DNA from: Tuberibacillus calidus DSM 17572
Lineage (GTDB): Bacteria; Bacillota; Bacilli; Bacillales; Sporolactobacillaceae
Length of the DNA: 64,000 bases
Assembly: GCF_000430685.1 (NCBI RefSeq)
Contig: NZ_AUMM01000017.1
Span: forward strand, 1 to 64,000
Direction of reading: 5' to 3'
In this document: positions 16,287-25,299 of the stretch, piece by piece
How the letters are laid out: each line of letters opens with the position of its first letter
Position numbering within the stretch: the first letter of the stretch is position 1
Program-made: the position numbers and the translations under genes
Notes under the pieces: generated by a model
What the model was told of the DNA's origin: nothing
Databases searched by the model: none
The model's input: only the letters and a program-made list of their open reading frames with translations

Positions 16287-17255
16287 ATGAAAGCAGCGGT
16301 TTTACATGATTTTGGGGAAATGCCTCGATATGAAGATTTCCCGGATCCGATTCCAAACGAAAATGATGTTTTAATCAATGTTAAAGCTGTCGCATTGGAA
16401 AATGTGGATAAAATGATTGCTTTAGGAACCCACTTTGCAAGTCGACAATTCTTATCTACCTTTCCCGCTGTTGTAGGATTTGACGGTGTTGGAACACTTC
16501 CCGACGGCAGGATAGTTGGGTTTGGGGGGATGAGGGCGCCATACGGGGCAATGGCGGAAAAAGTTGCCGTGCCTAAAGGGAATACCGTCCCTATTCCTGA
16601 AGGAGTAAATGCCGTGACAGCAGCTGCCATGCCAGGCCCTACATTAACTTCCCTATTCCCTCTGAAATGGGGTGTGAAGCTTCAACAAGGAGAAACTGTG
16701 CTGATTAACGGTGCGACGGGTGTTGCTGGAAAACTTGCGGTCCAAGTCGCAAAACATCTCGGTGCAGGTAAAATTATTGCAACTGGTCGCAATGAAGAAT
16801 CTATTAAGCAAATCAAATCGTATGGAGTAGATACAATTATTAATCTTAAGCAGCCAGATGAATGTCTTGTTGAGGAATTTAGGAAGGAAGTAGAAAATGG
16901 GATTGATATTATCCTAGATTTCTTGTGGGGGCATGTCACCGAACTTTTGGTTCATGCGTTCGTTCCAAAAGAGTTGAGCTTTGCCAAACGCAGAGTACGA
17001 CTTGTCCAAATTGGTGAAAAAGCGGGATCAACAATTTCTCTTCCTGCCGAAGCCTTGCGAACCACCGGTCTTGAAATATATGGAGCAAGCGTCGGCCTAA
17101 CACCCCAAACCTTGCAAGAAGGAACGACCCAAGTGTGGAATTGGATCCAGAACGGAAAGCTCCATATGGACATCGAAGAGGTTCCTCTCCAAAACATTGA
17201 AGCCGCTTGGAAACGTGAAGATTTTCAAGGCAAAAGAATCGTTATTGTCATTTAA
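16287..17255 (+). CDS. Zinc-independent alcohol dehydrogenase / quinone oxidoreductase family protein
   Basis: A 322-residue medium-chain dehydrogenase/reductase. The N-terminal GroES-like domain starts MKAAVLHDFGEMPRYEDFPD. The nucleotide fold carries INGATGVAGKLAVQVAKHLG near residues 140-160 (GxxGxxG variant) and IIATGRNEES, typical of NADPH-dependent quinone reductases. No zinc-site cysteines are evident. ATG 16287 follows AAGGAGG. The longer frame from 16227 has no such site and would overlap the operator. Control by the divergent TetR protein is strongly suggested by the operator. Confidence 0.85.
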   Translation: MKAAVLHDFGEMPRYEDFPDPIPNENDVLINVKAVALENVDKMIALGTHFASRQFLSTFPAVVGFDGVGTLPDGRIVGFGGMRAPYGAMAEKVAVPKGNTVPIPEGVNAVTAAAMPGPTLTSLFPLKWGVKLQQGETVLINGATGVAGKLAVQVAKHLGAGKIIATGRNEESIKQIKSYGVDTIINLKQPDECLVEEFRKEVENGIDIILDFLWGHVTELLVHAFVPKELSFAKRRVRLVQIGEKAGSTISLPAEALRTTGLEIYGASVGLTPQTLQEGTTQVWNWIQNGKLHMDIEEVPLQNIEAAWKREDFQGKRIVIVI

Positions 17256-17272
17256 TAAAGGGAAAGATAAAC

Positions 17273-17551
17273 ATGTTAAAACACATTTACCGTTGGTATC
17301 AAGCCATTGAACAAAAGATCGCAATGACAATTGACCTTTTAGATGATTTCAACCGACATGATCGAGCAAATCATTCACCACGCTTACATCCATTTCAAAG
17401 AGAACATCATAAACGTGTAGCGGAATTTCATAAAAATCATGTTGCGAAATTAGTAATGGACAAAAATGGAAACGGAATGTTGGTGAAATGGGAAAGATTT
17501 GTTTACAACAAAGGGAAAGCTTTTATAAAAATGGTAAAACAACATATATGA
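17273..17551 (+). CDS. Hypothetical protein, basic and His-rich
   Basis: A 92-residue soluble protein, 17 bases after the oxidoreductase on the same strand and preceded by AAGGGAAAG. It has many His, Lys and Arg residues (FQREHHKRVAEFHKNHVAKL) and a DxNGNG segment (VMDKNGNGMLVKWERF). No family is recognised. Its placement suggests co-expression with the TetR-regulated oxidoreductase. Confidence 0.5.
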   Translation: MLKHIYRWYQAIEQKIAMTIDLLDDFNRHDRANHSPRLHPFQREHHKRVAEFHKNHVAKLVMDKNGNGMLVKWERFVYNKGKAFIKMVKQHI

Positions 17552-17667
17552 TTTACTCATCCCCTAAAAGACGATTTTTCTCTTCATTTTAGTATAGCCA
17601 AGTTCTTAAAGAGAGGGTACAAGTTGCACATATCTTTAACTTCGTACCCGTACATGCCTTTACCAAC

Positions 17668-17697
17668 GCAGAGCCAAGTTAGCCCTTATGTATGCCG
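17668..17697. repeat. Copy of the dispersed GAGyCTTAGTTrCCCTTAT element
   Basis: CAGAGCCAAGTTAGCCCTTA followed by TGTATGCC repeats the core of the family described at 9751, 29670 and 40085. Confidence 0.5.
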
Positions 17698-17718
17698 AAA
17701 ATACTTACCAATATAAAA

Positions 17719-17749
17719 TAACCCCCACCATATGAGATGATGGGGGTTT
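17719..17749. terminator. Bidirectional terminator
   Basis: AACCCCCACCAT (17720-17731) pairs with ATGATGGGGGTT (17737-17748) between the hypothetical gene on the plus strand and the AraC-like gene on the minus strand. Confidence 0.75.
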
Positions 17750-17849
17750 GTGATTTTTTTGAGATTCCTTTGCCTCGTGACCCGCGCTCCGTCAAAGAAA
17801 ACAGTGCATAATCCCATTGGCACTACTTACACAACCTTCCAGTCTCTCG

Positions 17850-18935
17850 TCATCGCGTTCTATTTATAAGCTCTAAATATTGAGAATCCCCATATCCGAT
17901 AGTTGGGAAACGTTCAAATAACTTTTTAAGTAACTCTGAAGTCGGTAAATCTTTATTTTTGGAAATAAATTTGACGACCGCATTATCTTCTTTTAACATA
18001 TCTAAAAATATATCGATCGCCTGATACATGACTGGAAGAAGCTCCGTGGCTGGTTTTCTATGGTTAATCAATACTTCCTGGTAGACCGAATGATAGTGAC
18101 CTAATTTAAGTTCAGTTTGACGGACTTTAAATTCATCCTCCCTAAAACTATTTAAGAATACTTGCCCCTTATAGCCTGATTGTTCAAGATAGGCAAGTAA
18201 TGTAAGTAAGTTCATTTGACAAAACATGTCTTCACCAAACCATAAAACGATACATTGTTGTTTCTTCTTAAAGAGGCTTTCTAACGGATCGATCACTCTT
18301 TGGATGTAATCATTAACGGAAACATGATGTCCGGAGGCTCTCACATTGATAAACTCCGCATCGAAAATTCGTTCAGTCGTTTTGTTCACACACATCGCTT
18401 CGTTAAACGGTGCATAATCGGCATCTCCCATTAGCCTATTTTCATTAAACTCCTCATAAATGACTTGACCGTTCAAAATGTGAAGGACATCTTTATCAAA
18501 CCAGTCTTTTTTTTCATGTTTTAACTTTTCAACCTCCATTTTTCGAGAAATATCCATATCATACCATCCCCCATCTTTTTCTATAGTCAATTTAACGATC
18601 GACCGAACGGGCAGCTTGTTACGTTGATACTCCCTGGGATTGATACCAAAAATCGACCTAAAGGCTCTGCTATTTGCTTCTTAAGAAGAATAACCGTAAT
18701 CAATGGCAATATCAGTGATCTTCCTATTGTTTTTCAAATCCTCCATTGATAAATACAATCTTCTAAGGAGAACATACCGTCTAATACTTATATCGGTTAC
18801 TTGGTGAAACTTAAACGAACAATAATAAGGGGAATATCCCATATAATGAGATAATTTATCCAATGAAAAGGGTTTTTTAAGATGATCTTCAATCCAGTCA
18901 ATCATTTGTTGCACAAGTTCATTCATTGATCTCAC
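17850..18935 (-). pseudogene. AraC-family regulator with DUF1835-like domain, split by an in-frame TAA
   Basis: One 362-codon reading frame is interrupted only by TAA at 18683-18681. The first part (84 residues from ATG 18935) is an AraC-type DNA-binding domain with HYMGYSPYYCSFKFHQ and DIAIDYGYSS. After the stop the frame goes on EANSRAFRSIFGINPREYQR, completing the normal AraC motif GYSSQEAxxRAF, so TAA probably replaced CAA (Gln). The remaining part (about 246 residues) resembles DUF1835 (HILNGQVIYEE, GDADYAPFNEAMC, LWFGEDMFCQMN). Each half has been kept open, so the mutation is recent or a read error. Confidence 0.75.
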
Positions 18936-19239
18936 TCCTATATTTAATTATAAGACTTATCAAATTGTTTTTTTGATATTTCTTGCGGTGAATCTCCAAA
19001 CTAAACTGCGACCTCTTTCAATCTACTGAGTCAATATATTTGTCATTTATCATCTTCATCAACATATAGTCGCCAATACAAAGCCCTGGCTTTGTTTTAA
19101 AAAGATTTTTCATATTTATTAACTCCAATTTAAAAATACGCTTGGTTTATAAAAAAATTAAAAGTAATGTTAAGAAGATCACAAATAATAATAAAACCAA
19201 CAACTTGGAACCCCAAGCTGTTGGTTTATCTATTTTTAT
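18936..19239. other. Intergenic region with a possible 31-residue ORF and a terminator
   Basis: On the minus strand an ATG at 19113 behind GGAG opens a 31-codon frame (MKNLFKTKPGLCIGDYMLMK...) ending at 19018. Its reality is doubtful. AACCAACAACTTGG (19195-19208) pairs with CCAAGCTGTTGGTT (19213-19226) and is the likely terminator of spoVR. Confidence 0.4.
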
Positions 19240-20649
19240 TTAATCCACCCTTTTTCTTGTTACCCTTGACCCGTCATACGTAAACAGTGTTGGATGGTCT
19301 TCCAAGACGGTCTCCAGATGGACGGTTCTCCCCCACAGTTGATAAATGTATGGGAGCACTTTTTCCAAGTGATTGGTGTCAAGGGGGATGCCTTCATAAA
19401 GATGCTTGAGATATAATTCCCCTGCTTTCATATAATCGCCGTCTTCCACGACGATTACCGGAAAACCGCCGTTAACGCGGGATTGCACGATTTCATCACG
19501 GATTTTCTCAAAATCTTTATTCGTGACGCGAACCTCATTACCTTCACGTTTATAAAGAAACAAGTCTTCTTCTTCGACAAGTTCTTTTGTAAGGTAATTT
19601 CGAATAAATGATTGGTCGGATTCAAGTTCCCGGACTTCAAAGATTTTCTCTCTGCCGGAGCCGGGCTTCACTCCGAGCCGACGCATTTCCTCATCCGGAT
19701 TGTCGTACCGCCTTTCAATATCTTCAAAGATTTTAACACCTAAATAATAAGGATTGATCTGACTTCCCCCCGGTTGAACGACATTGGCGTTTAATTTCGC
19801 AAATTCAATGGATTCCCCAGAGGTTAAATCCAGCTCGCGCATGATACGCATATGCCAATACGTCGCCCAGCCTTCATTCATGATTTTCGTCTCAAGCTGC
19901 GGCCAGAAGTACAGCATTTCTTCGCGCAGCATGGTCAGGATGTCGCGCTGCCAGTCCGTGAGCTCACGGCTATGTTCCTCAATAAAGAGAAGCAAATCTT
20001 TTTCCGGTTTTTCCGGAAAGCGTTTCGTCACAACCGCCGGCAGTTTCTCTTCATCCTTTTTATCCAGATTCAGTAAATCATCATATTCTCCCAGTCTGCG
20101 GCTTCTCTTTGCTTTTTTATTTTCATCCTCTTCCTTTTTCCGCGGCTTAATTAACGTCGGATCGATATGTTCTTCGATGGAAAGAACAGCATCAATGAAA
20201 GATTCGACTTCCCGCAAACCGAATTCCTCTTCATAATGTTTGATGCGCTCAGCGGTTGCCGCCATGCTTTCCACCATATCACGGCGGGTATTCGAAAAGC
20301 GGACGTTGTTTTTGAAAAAGTCGCAATGGGCGAGGACATGGGCGACGATCATTTTATTCTGGACGAGGCTGTTCGTATTCAGTAAAAAGGCATAACACGG
20401 GTCAGAATTGATGACGAGTTCATAAATTTTGCTGAGGCCAAGATCGTATTGCAATTTCATTCGGTGATACTGCTTGCCGAAACTCCAGTGGGAAAAGCGT
20501 GTTGGCATCCCATAAGCACCGAAAGTATAAATAATATCCGCTGGACAAATTTCAAAACGCATCGGGTAAAAATCTAAACCAAACCCTTTGGCAATTTCCG
20601 TGATTTCATCAATGGCTCGGTCGAGTTCCTTTAATTCCTCTGGCTTCAT
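19240..20649 (-). CDS. spoVR: Stage V sporulation protein R
   Basis: A 469-residue SpoVR (YcgB-type) protein, full length for the family. Recognisable blocks are [20 protein letters not shown] near residues 31-50, [27 protein letters not shown] near 252-265, and [20 protein letters not shown]. In B. subtilis it is needed for proper spore cortex formation and is expressed in the mother cell. Across bacteria SpoVR is functionally and genomically linked to PrkA (YeaG) and YhbH (YeaH), both of which occur here 20 kb away. It appears intact and monocistronic. Confidence 0.95.
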   Translation of the reverse strand: MKPEELKELDRAIDEITEIAKGFGLDFYPMRFEICPADIIYTFGAYGMPTRFSHWSFGKQYHRMKLQYDLGLSKIYELVINSDPCYAFLLNTNSLVQNKMIVAHVLAHCDFFKNNVRFSNTRRDMVESMAATAERIKHYEEEFGLREVESFIDAVLSIEEHIDPTLIKPRKKEEDENKKAKRSRRLGEYDDLLNLDKKDEEKLPAVVTKRFPEKPEKDLLLFIEEHSRELTDWQRDILTMLREEMLYFWPQLETKIMNEGWATYWHMRIMRELDLTSGESIEFAKLNANVVQPGGSQINPYYLGVKIFEDIERRYDNPDEEMRRLGVKPGSGREKIFEVRELESDQSFIRNYLTKELVEEEDLFLYKREGNEVRVTNKDFEKIRDEIVQSRVNGGFPVIVVEDGDYMKAGELYLKHLYEGIPLDTNHLEKVLPYIYQLWGRTVHLETVLEDHPTLFTYDGSRVTRKRVD

Positions 20650-20868
20650 GAAACCACTCCTTATTTGAATGCCTTAGAAAAATGTATGTTTTAAACAGTG
20701 TATGAATGAGTGGCCAGGCCGGTTCTTCTTTCATTGACTAACACGTCATAATAACCCCAAAAGAAAAAGGCACGATAAAAATTGTGCCCAACTATAAACT
20801 CATCCTACATTTGTTTTAATCACACCAAAAAGCCTATAAAAAATATGTAATCTTACAATCTACCAATA

Positions 20869-21780
20869 TTAGCCTTCTTCAAAGTAATCAGTGTCAATAA
20901 CCTTTACGACATATTCCGCTTTTGGGGATACACCTACATTAAAATCAATCATTAATTCAGCTAGCTTTTTTCCATCAATTAGAACAATCTTTTTCTCGAT
21001 CTTTTTGACATATTCTAATGCTTCTTCAGTAAATCTTGAGGTAGTAATTAATATACCTTTCCGTGCTCTTTGACCTTCAAGACTACCTGCAAATGCTTGT
21101 ACTACTGGTCGTCCAACAGGATTTTGCCACCTTTTAGCTTGAACATAAACAACGTCTAATCCTAATTTATCCTCTTTAATGATCCCATCAATACCTTCAT
21201 CACCGCTTTTACCAATGGCTTGACCCGCATCAATTCGAGATCCTCCGTACCCCATTGATACAAGCAGATCAATGACAAGTTTTTCAAAAAAATTTGCAGA
21301 ACAGTTTTTAACCGTTTCAAGCAACTCCCCCATCAAATCACTTTTTAAATCTTGATAACTGTTTTCTAATATTTCTTCTGGGGTTTGATTTTTTTCACTT
21401 TCAGGAGTTGTTTCCAACCCATTTAAAACCGGATTGTTCGGATTACGAAATTCCAAAAATTCCTCAAATCTTTCTAGGTACTTTACATTAATTTCTTTCG
21501 GCTTTTCTTTTAAGACCTCTAGTCCGCGCGGAGTAATAATAAACTTCCCCCTGCCTGAGTGTTTCAATAATCCTGCCTTTTTTAAATATGTACGAGCCCA
21601 CCCAATACGATTTTGGAACTTCAATTGTCTGCCACTCGGTAAACGTTCCTGTTTATCTTCAGGTGATAAATTAAAATAATCTGAGAGTTTTTCGTAAATT
21701 TCTTGTAAATTATGTTCCCGTTGATCACCAAGTATTTCCATGAAAGGCAACATAAATTTTTGGTAATTTGGTATAGTCAT
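20869..21780 (-). CDS. mrr: Mrr-type restriction endonuclease
   Basis: A 303-residue protein. The N-terminal winged-helix Mrr_N domain (about residues 1-95: IGWARTYLKKAGLLKHSGRG) precedes a PD-(D/E)XK nuclease domain (about 155-290) with FEKLVIDLLVSMGYGG, GDEGIDGIIKEDKLG and VYVQAKRW, which hold the catalytic Asp, Gln/Lys. Mrr enzymes cut DNA with foreign methylation patterns and act alone without a partner methylase, consistent with no methylase nearby. GGAGG lies upstream of ATG 21780. A hairpin with GGCAC/GTGCC arms near 20765-20790 can terminate it. Confidence 0.88.
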   Translation of the reverse strand: MTIPNYQKFMLPFMEILGDQREHNLQEIYEKLSDYFNLSPEDKQERLPSGRQLKFQNRIGWARTYLKKAGLLKHSGRGKFIITPRGLEVLKEKPKEINVKYLERFEEFLEFRNPNNPVLNGLETTPESEKNQTPEEILENSYQDLKSDLMGELLETVKNCSANFFEKLVIDLLVSMGYGGSRIDAGQAIGKSGDEGIDGIIKEDKLGLDVVYVQAKRWQNPVGRPVVQAFAGSLEGQRARKGILITTSRFTEEALEYVKKIEKKIVLIDGKKLAELMIDFNVGVSPKAEYVVKVIDTDYFEEG

Positions 21781-21961
21781 GTTTCCTCTCCTCCTTAAAA
21801 TTTTTATTAATCTTACTTATTTATTGTAATTATACTGTTAATGAAGGTGGGGTATCAAAAAATTCAAAAATTGGATTTCCAAAAAAAGCCTCACATATTA
21901 TCTGATCCACTCATATTCTTGTCATCCCAATCCGTCATTAGTAAAAAGAGCTAATTTACTC

Positions 21962-22020
21962 TTGACAAACAATGCTATTCTGTCATACTATGTACTAGTA
22001 GTTAGTATTACTGAGTATCA
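21962..22020 (+). promoter_or_regulatory. Promoter and candidate PadR operator
   Basis: TTGACA (21962-21967) and CATACT (21984-21989), 16 bases apart, are followed by a dense run of TACTAGTAG, TTAGTATTA and GAGTATCA. Similar TACTAA/TTAGTA words recur in front of the ABC exporter at 22921-22957, suggesting one autoregulating PadR repressor with two sites. Confidence 0.5.
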
Positions 22021-22074
22021 GTCACACAAAATACCTTTGGTTTTAACAAGGTTGATTACGAGTGAGGTGGTATT

Positions 22075-22401
22075 TTGGAAAATATTACGGAAATGCTAAA
22101 AGGGGTACTTGAAGGTTGTGTGCTTGAGATCATCAGCCGCGGGGAAACTTACGGTTATGAGATCACAAAGCGGCTGCGCGAGCTTGGTTTCACAGATGTC
22201 GTTGAAGGCACAGTCTACACCATTACCATGCGGCTTGAGAAAAACCATCTGGTGAACGTAGAGAAAAAACCTTCGACTATGGGTCCACCAAGAAAATTTT
22301 ACACACTCAACGCAGCCGGACAAGAGCAACTTAAACTTTTTTGGAGAAAGTGGAACTTTCTTTCAAGTAAAATCAATGAACTCAAAAAGATGACTTTCTA
22401 A
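22075..22401 (+). CDS. PadR-family transcriptional regulator
   Basis: A 108-residue winged-helix repressor: [50 protein letters not shown] and [17 protein letters not shown] are the ordered PadR motifs (about residues 8-85). The start is TTG 22075, with GAGGTGG five bases before it. The typical neighbours of this subgroup, a DUF1048 gene and a drug exporter, follow directly, so it probably represses the exporter operon and is released by the toxic compound. Confidence 0.88.
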   Translation: MENITEMLKGVLEGCVLEIISRGETYGYEITKRLRELGFTDVVEGTVYTITMRLEKNHLVNVEKKPSTMGPPRKFYTLNAAGQEQLKLFWRKWNFLSSKINELKKMTF

Positions 22402-22415
22402 GGGAGAGAAGTAAA

Positions 22416-22748
22416 ATGAATCTTATTGAAAAAATTATTGGAAGCCTTGAAGACAAGCGAGAATGGAGAGCGATGGAAGCCCGGGCGAAGGCACTCCCGA
22501 GCGATTATCACAAAGCATACAAAGCCATGCAAAAATATCTCTGGAACACTGGCGGCGTGATGGATTGGCAAGAAACGAAATTCGTCTTCAATCACCTCAT
22601 CGACCTTCTGGAAGAAGCGGCAGCTGAAGGGAAGCGCGTTAAAGAAGTGACTGGCGATGACGTCGCCGCTTTCTGTGATGATCTTGTCAGTGATGCCAAA
22701 TCGTGGTTTGATAAGCAACGGCAAAAACTCAACGACTCCATAAAATAG
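22416..22748 (+). CDS. DUF1048 family protein
   Basis: A 110-residue helical protein starting [20 protein letters not shown] with the block [23 protein letters not shown]1048 proteins are encoded next to PadR regulators and multidrug ABC exporters in many Firmicutes, as here (14 bases after padR). Their function is not known. A role modulating PadR or sensing has been assumed from context only. A hairpin at about 22757-22805 follows and may cut transcription before the exporter. Confidence 0.8.
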   Translation: MNLIEKIIGSLEDKREWRAMEARAKALPSDYHKAYKAMQKYLWNTGGVMDWQETKFVFNHLIDLLEEAAAEGKRVKEVTGDDVAAFCDDLVSDAKSWFDKQRQKLNDSIK

Positions 22749-22920
22749 TAGAATTTTGCCTTATTGACGAACGTTTCACAAACGCTGAAAGTGTGTCAAT
22801 AAGCCTCAAGAAGTGAATCAAATTGGGAATAAAGTCAATTCACTTAGATGATTAAGACTGAATAGCTAAACACAAATGGAAAGGCTCCATCTTCACTATT
22901 CAGTTTTATTTTTTTACTCC

Positions 22921-22957
22921 AGTACTAAGTAATACAGATTATTAGTCAGACTTAGTA
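22921..22957 (+). promoter_or_regulatory. Candidate second PadR operator before the exporter genes
   Basis: AGTACTAAGTAATAC and AGTCAGACTTAGTAG share TACTAA/TTAGTA words with the region before padR. They sit 30-65 bases before the ATP-binding gene. Confidence 0.4.
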
Positions 22958-22986
22958 GATGTGCTTTTACAAAGGAGGTAAAAAGC

Positions 22987-23748
22987 ATGAGTCAAATTGC
23001 GATTTCAGTAAAAGGATTAAAAAAAGCCTTCAGAGATAAGGAAGTTTTAAAGGGCGTCGATTTTGAGGTACGGCGTGGTGAAATTTTCGCTCTTCTCGGT
23101 TCAAACGGGGCGGGAAAGACGACGACGGTGAATATCCTCTCGACACTCATGAAGCCCGATAGCGGTGAAATAAGTATTTGTGGCTTCGATGTAAAGCTTC
23201 AGCCTGACCATGTTCGCCAAAACATCAGCTTGACGGGGCAGTTCTCGGCATTAGATGGGATGCTCACCGGGCGGGAAAACCTGATGATGATTGCAAAGTT
23301 AAGGGGCGTTTCGAGTCCCGCTCAAGTCGCCGATCAATTGCTTGAAAGGTTCGGTCTACGAGACGCAGCGAACCGCCGGGCAGACAAATATTCTGGCGGG
23401 ATGAAGCGGCGGCTTGACATCGCCATGAGCCTCCTCGGGAATCCAGCCGTCATTTTTCTCGATGAACCGTCAACCGGGCTTGATCCTGAAGCGCGGACAG
23501 AAATCTGGAATACCATCAAGGAACTTGCAGGTCGTGGCACGACCATTTTGCTAACGACCCAGTACCTGGAGGAAGCCGAGCACCTGGCGGACCGTGTCGC
23601 CATCCTACATGGCGGCCGAATCATCACAACGGGTACACTTGCCGAACTTAAACAAATGTTCCCGCCGGCGAAAGTAGAATACGTTGAGAAGCAGCCAACA
23701 TTAGAGGAAATTTTTCTTGCGATCATCAGCAAAAAGGGGGAAATATAA
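22987..23748 (+). CDS. DrrA-type multidrug ABC exporter ATP-binding protein
   Basis: A 253-residue ATPase with Walker A GSNGAGKTT (about residues 37-45), signature YSGGMKRRLDIAMSL (about 136-150), Walker B VIFLDEPSTGLDPEAR and the C-terminal TLEEIFL block. These features define the daunorubicin-resistance (DrrA) class that pairs with ABC-2 permeases. ATG 22987 follows AAAGGAGG. It is directly followed by its permease. GC-rich codon use is higher than in nearby genes such as mrr, compatible with acquisition of the cassette. Expected to export hydrophobic drugs. Confidence 0.9.
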   Translation: MSQIAISVKGLKKAFRDKEVLKGVDFEVRRGEIFALLGSNGAGKTTTVNILSTLMKPDSGEISICGFDVKLQPDHVRQNISLTGQFSALDGMLTGRENLMMIAKLRGVSSPAQVADQLLERFGLRDAANRRADKYSGGMKRRLDIAMSLLGNPAVIFLDEPSTGLDPEARTEIWNTIKELAGRGTTILLTTQYLEEAEHLADRVAILHGGRIITTGTLAELKQMFPPAKVEYVEKQPTLEEIFLAIISKKGEI

Positions 23749-24498
23749 ATGAAAAACAAAACAGGGGTTTTACTTGGCCGTTTGTTGCGCAATATTCTAC
23801 GCAGCCCAGATACGATCATTACGGTAGCGATTACACCGATTATGATGATGCTTCTCTTTGTCTATGTATTTGGCGGGGCGATAAAGACAGGCACCAACAA
23901 CTACGTCAACTACTTATTGCCAGGAATCTTGTTAATCACGATCGCCTCCGGTGTCGCTTATACGTCCTTGCGGTTATTTAATGATGTAAAAAGTGGGCTG
24001 ATGGCGCGTTTCTTTACCATGCCGATCAAGCGCTCATCAATATTATGGGCGCATGTATTCACTTCGCTGGTTTCCAATGCGCTTACCATTGTGATCGTCA
24101 TGCTCGTCGCCTTTTTAATCGGGTTCCGTCCGAGCGCGGATCTTTTGGATTGGCTTGCGGTGGTTGGGATACTTGGGTTGTTTACCATAGCTTTGACCTG
24201 GCTTGCTGTCATTCCCGGATTGACTGCAGGATCGATGGAAGGTGCCACAGCCTACTCATACCCGTTGATTTTTCTACCGTTTATTAGTTCAGCTTTTGTC
24301 CCTACCGAAACAATGCCAAAACTTGTTCGTGTCTTCGCTGAAAACCAGCCCGTGACTTCCATTGTGAATGCCATTCGTGCCCTCTTATATGAAGGGACTG
24401 TCGGCAACAGTATTTGGATGGCGCTTGCCTGGTGCGTTGGCATCATGATCATGGCCTACATCATCGCTAGCAAAGTATTTAAACACCAATTAGGGTAA
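23749..24498 (+). CDS. DrrB-type ABC-2 exporter permease
   Basis: A 249-residue membrane protein with six hydrophobic segments starting at the base after the ATPase stop codon, so the pair is translationally coupled. RNILRSPDTIITVAITPIMM, YVNYLLPGILLITIASGVAY and the ABC-2 signature FISSAFVPTETMPKLVRVFA (about residues 180-199) are typical of DrrB proteins. Together with the ATPase it should form a dimeric exporter at the cell membrane. Substrate unknown. Confidence 0.9.
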   Translation: MKNKTGVLLGRLLRNILRSPDTIITVAITPIMMMLLFVYVFGGAIKTGTNNYVNYLLPGILLITIASGVAYTSLRLFNDVKSGLMARFFTMPIKRSSILWAHVFTSLVSNALTIVIVMLVAFLIGFRPSADLLDWLAVVGILGLFTIALTWLAVIPGLTAGSMEGATAYSYPLIFLPFISSAFVPTETMPKLVRVFAENQPVTSIVNAIRALLYEGTVGNSIWMALAWCVGIMIMAYIIASKVFKHQLG

Positions 24499-24571
24499 TT
24501 AAATCATTAGCTAATCGCTGTCCTTTGTTGTTTAGGGATATAGATATTAAATAAGCCAATCCTTAAACGAC

Positions 24572-25000
24572 AACTAAATTTGTAAAAAACTGGAGCATAT
24601 GCGCAAAATTAAGGCAGAACAAGCACGAAAATGCGCAAAAACGGCATTTATGCACATTTTTCAGTAGAGAGAGCCCCGAAAATGCGCAAACGCTCCATAA
24701 TCTGGAAGAAATGCAACTAAATCTGTAAAAAACTGGAGCATATGCGCAAAATTAAGGCAGAACAAGCACGAAAATGCGCAAAAACGGCATTTATGCACAT
24801 TTTTCAGTAGAGAGAGCCCCGAAAATGCGCAAACGCTCCATAATCTGGAAGAAATGCAACTAAATCTGTAAAAAATTGGAGCATATGCGCAAAATTAAGG
24901 CAGAACGAGCACGAAAATGCGCAAAAACAGGATTTATGCGCATTTTTCAGTAGAGAGAGCCCCGAAAATACACACATGCTCCGTAATCTGGAAAAAACGC
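24572..25000. repeat. Tandem array of three 143-bp repeats
   Basis: Unit starts AACTAAAT at 24572, 24715 and 24858, exactly 143 bases apart. Units one and two are almost identical. The third is diverged towards its end. Each unit contains several self-complementary words (ATGCGCAAAA, TTATGCACATTTTTCAG, GAAAATGCGCAAA) that can fold. The same unit occurs in reverse orientation at 10502-10760. No coding function is apparent. Confidence 0.9.
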
Positions 25001-25296
25001 AGCAGAATGTTTAAGTTTCAAGCTCATTCCGTTCATGTAAACTTCATAAAAGACACTCGGTTCCGCCAAGGAAGGCGGAGCTTTGATTTTGCTTTTTCTG
25101 AACGTGTTATCTAACAGTGCCTATCTTTTTAGATAAGCTAGAGCAATCGCTTTCCATTCACTAAGAAAAACTTACTTATTAATACAAAAAAACTGGTGAT
25201 TTATAGAATATTACGTTCATTCATTGTTAATCCTGTTAAAGTCCGTGACTTGTTTTTAACGACTGATCAATATCTAGAGTAAGGACTAGGGATCTT
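25001..25296. other. Intergenic leader before the germination operon
   Basis: It contains a short hairpin, CTCGGTTCCGCC with GGCGGAGCTTTG (about 25055-25085), like elements found at 36121 and 40085. The promoter of the germination operon, expected to be forespore SigG-type, should lie near 25200-25280 but I cannot pick it out with confidence. Confidence 0.35.
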
Positions 25297-25299
25297 GTG

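Noticed and set aside
18681-18683. Stop-codon recoding (special amino acid) in the AraC gene
   Set aside because: The codon is TAA, not TGA or TAG, and no recoding signal is seen. A CAA to TAA change is simpler.
19784-20236. 150-codon plus-strand ORF inside spoVR
   Set aside because: Serine-rich antisense shadow of the conserved spoVR gene.
23334-23819. 161-codon minus-strand ORF over the DrrA/DrrB junction
   Set aside because: It is antisense to two well-supported genes and rich in Ser/Arg typical of shadow frames.
24572-25000. Coding region in the tandem repeat (65-codon ORF at 24917)
   Set aside because: The frame runs through repeat DNA, has no ribosome binding site and no homology. 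The repeat explains it.
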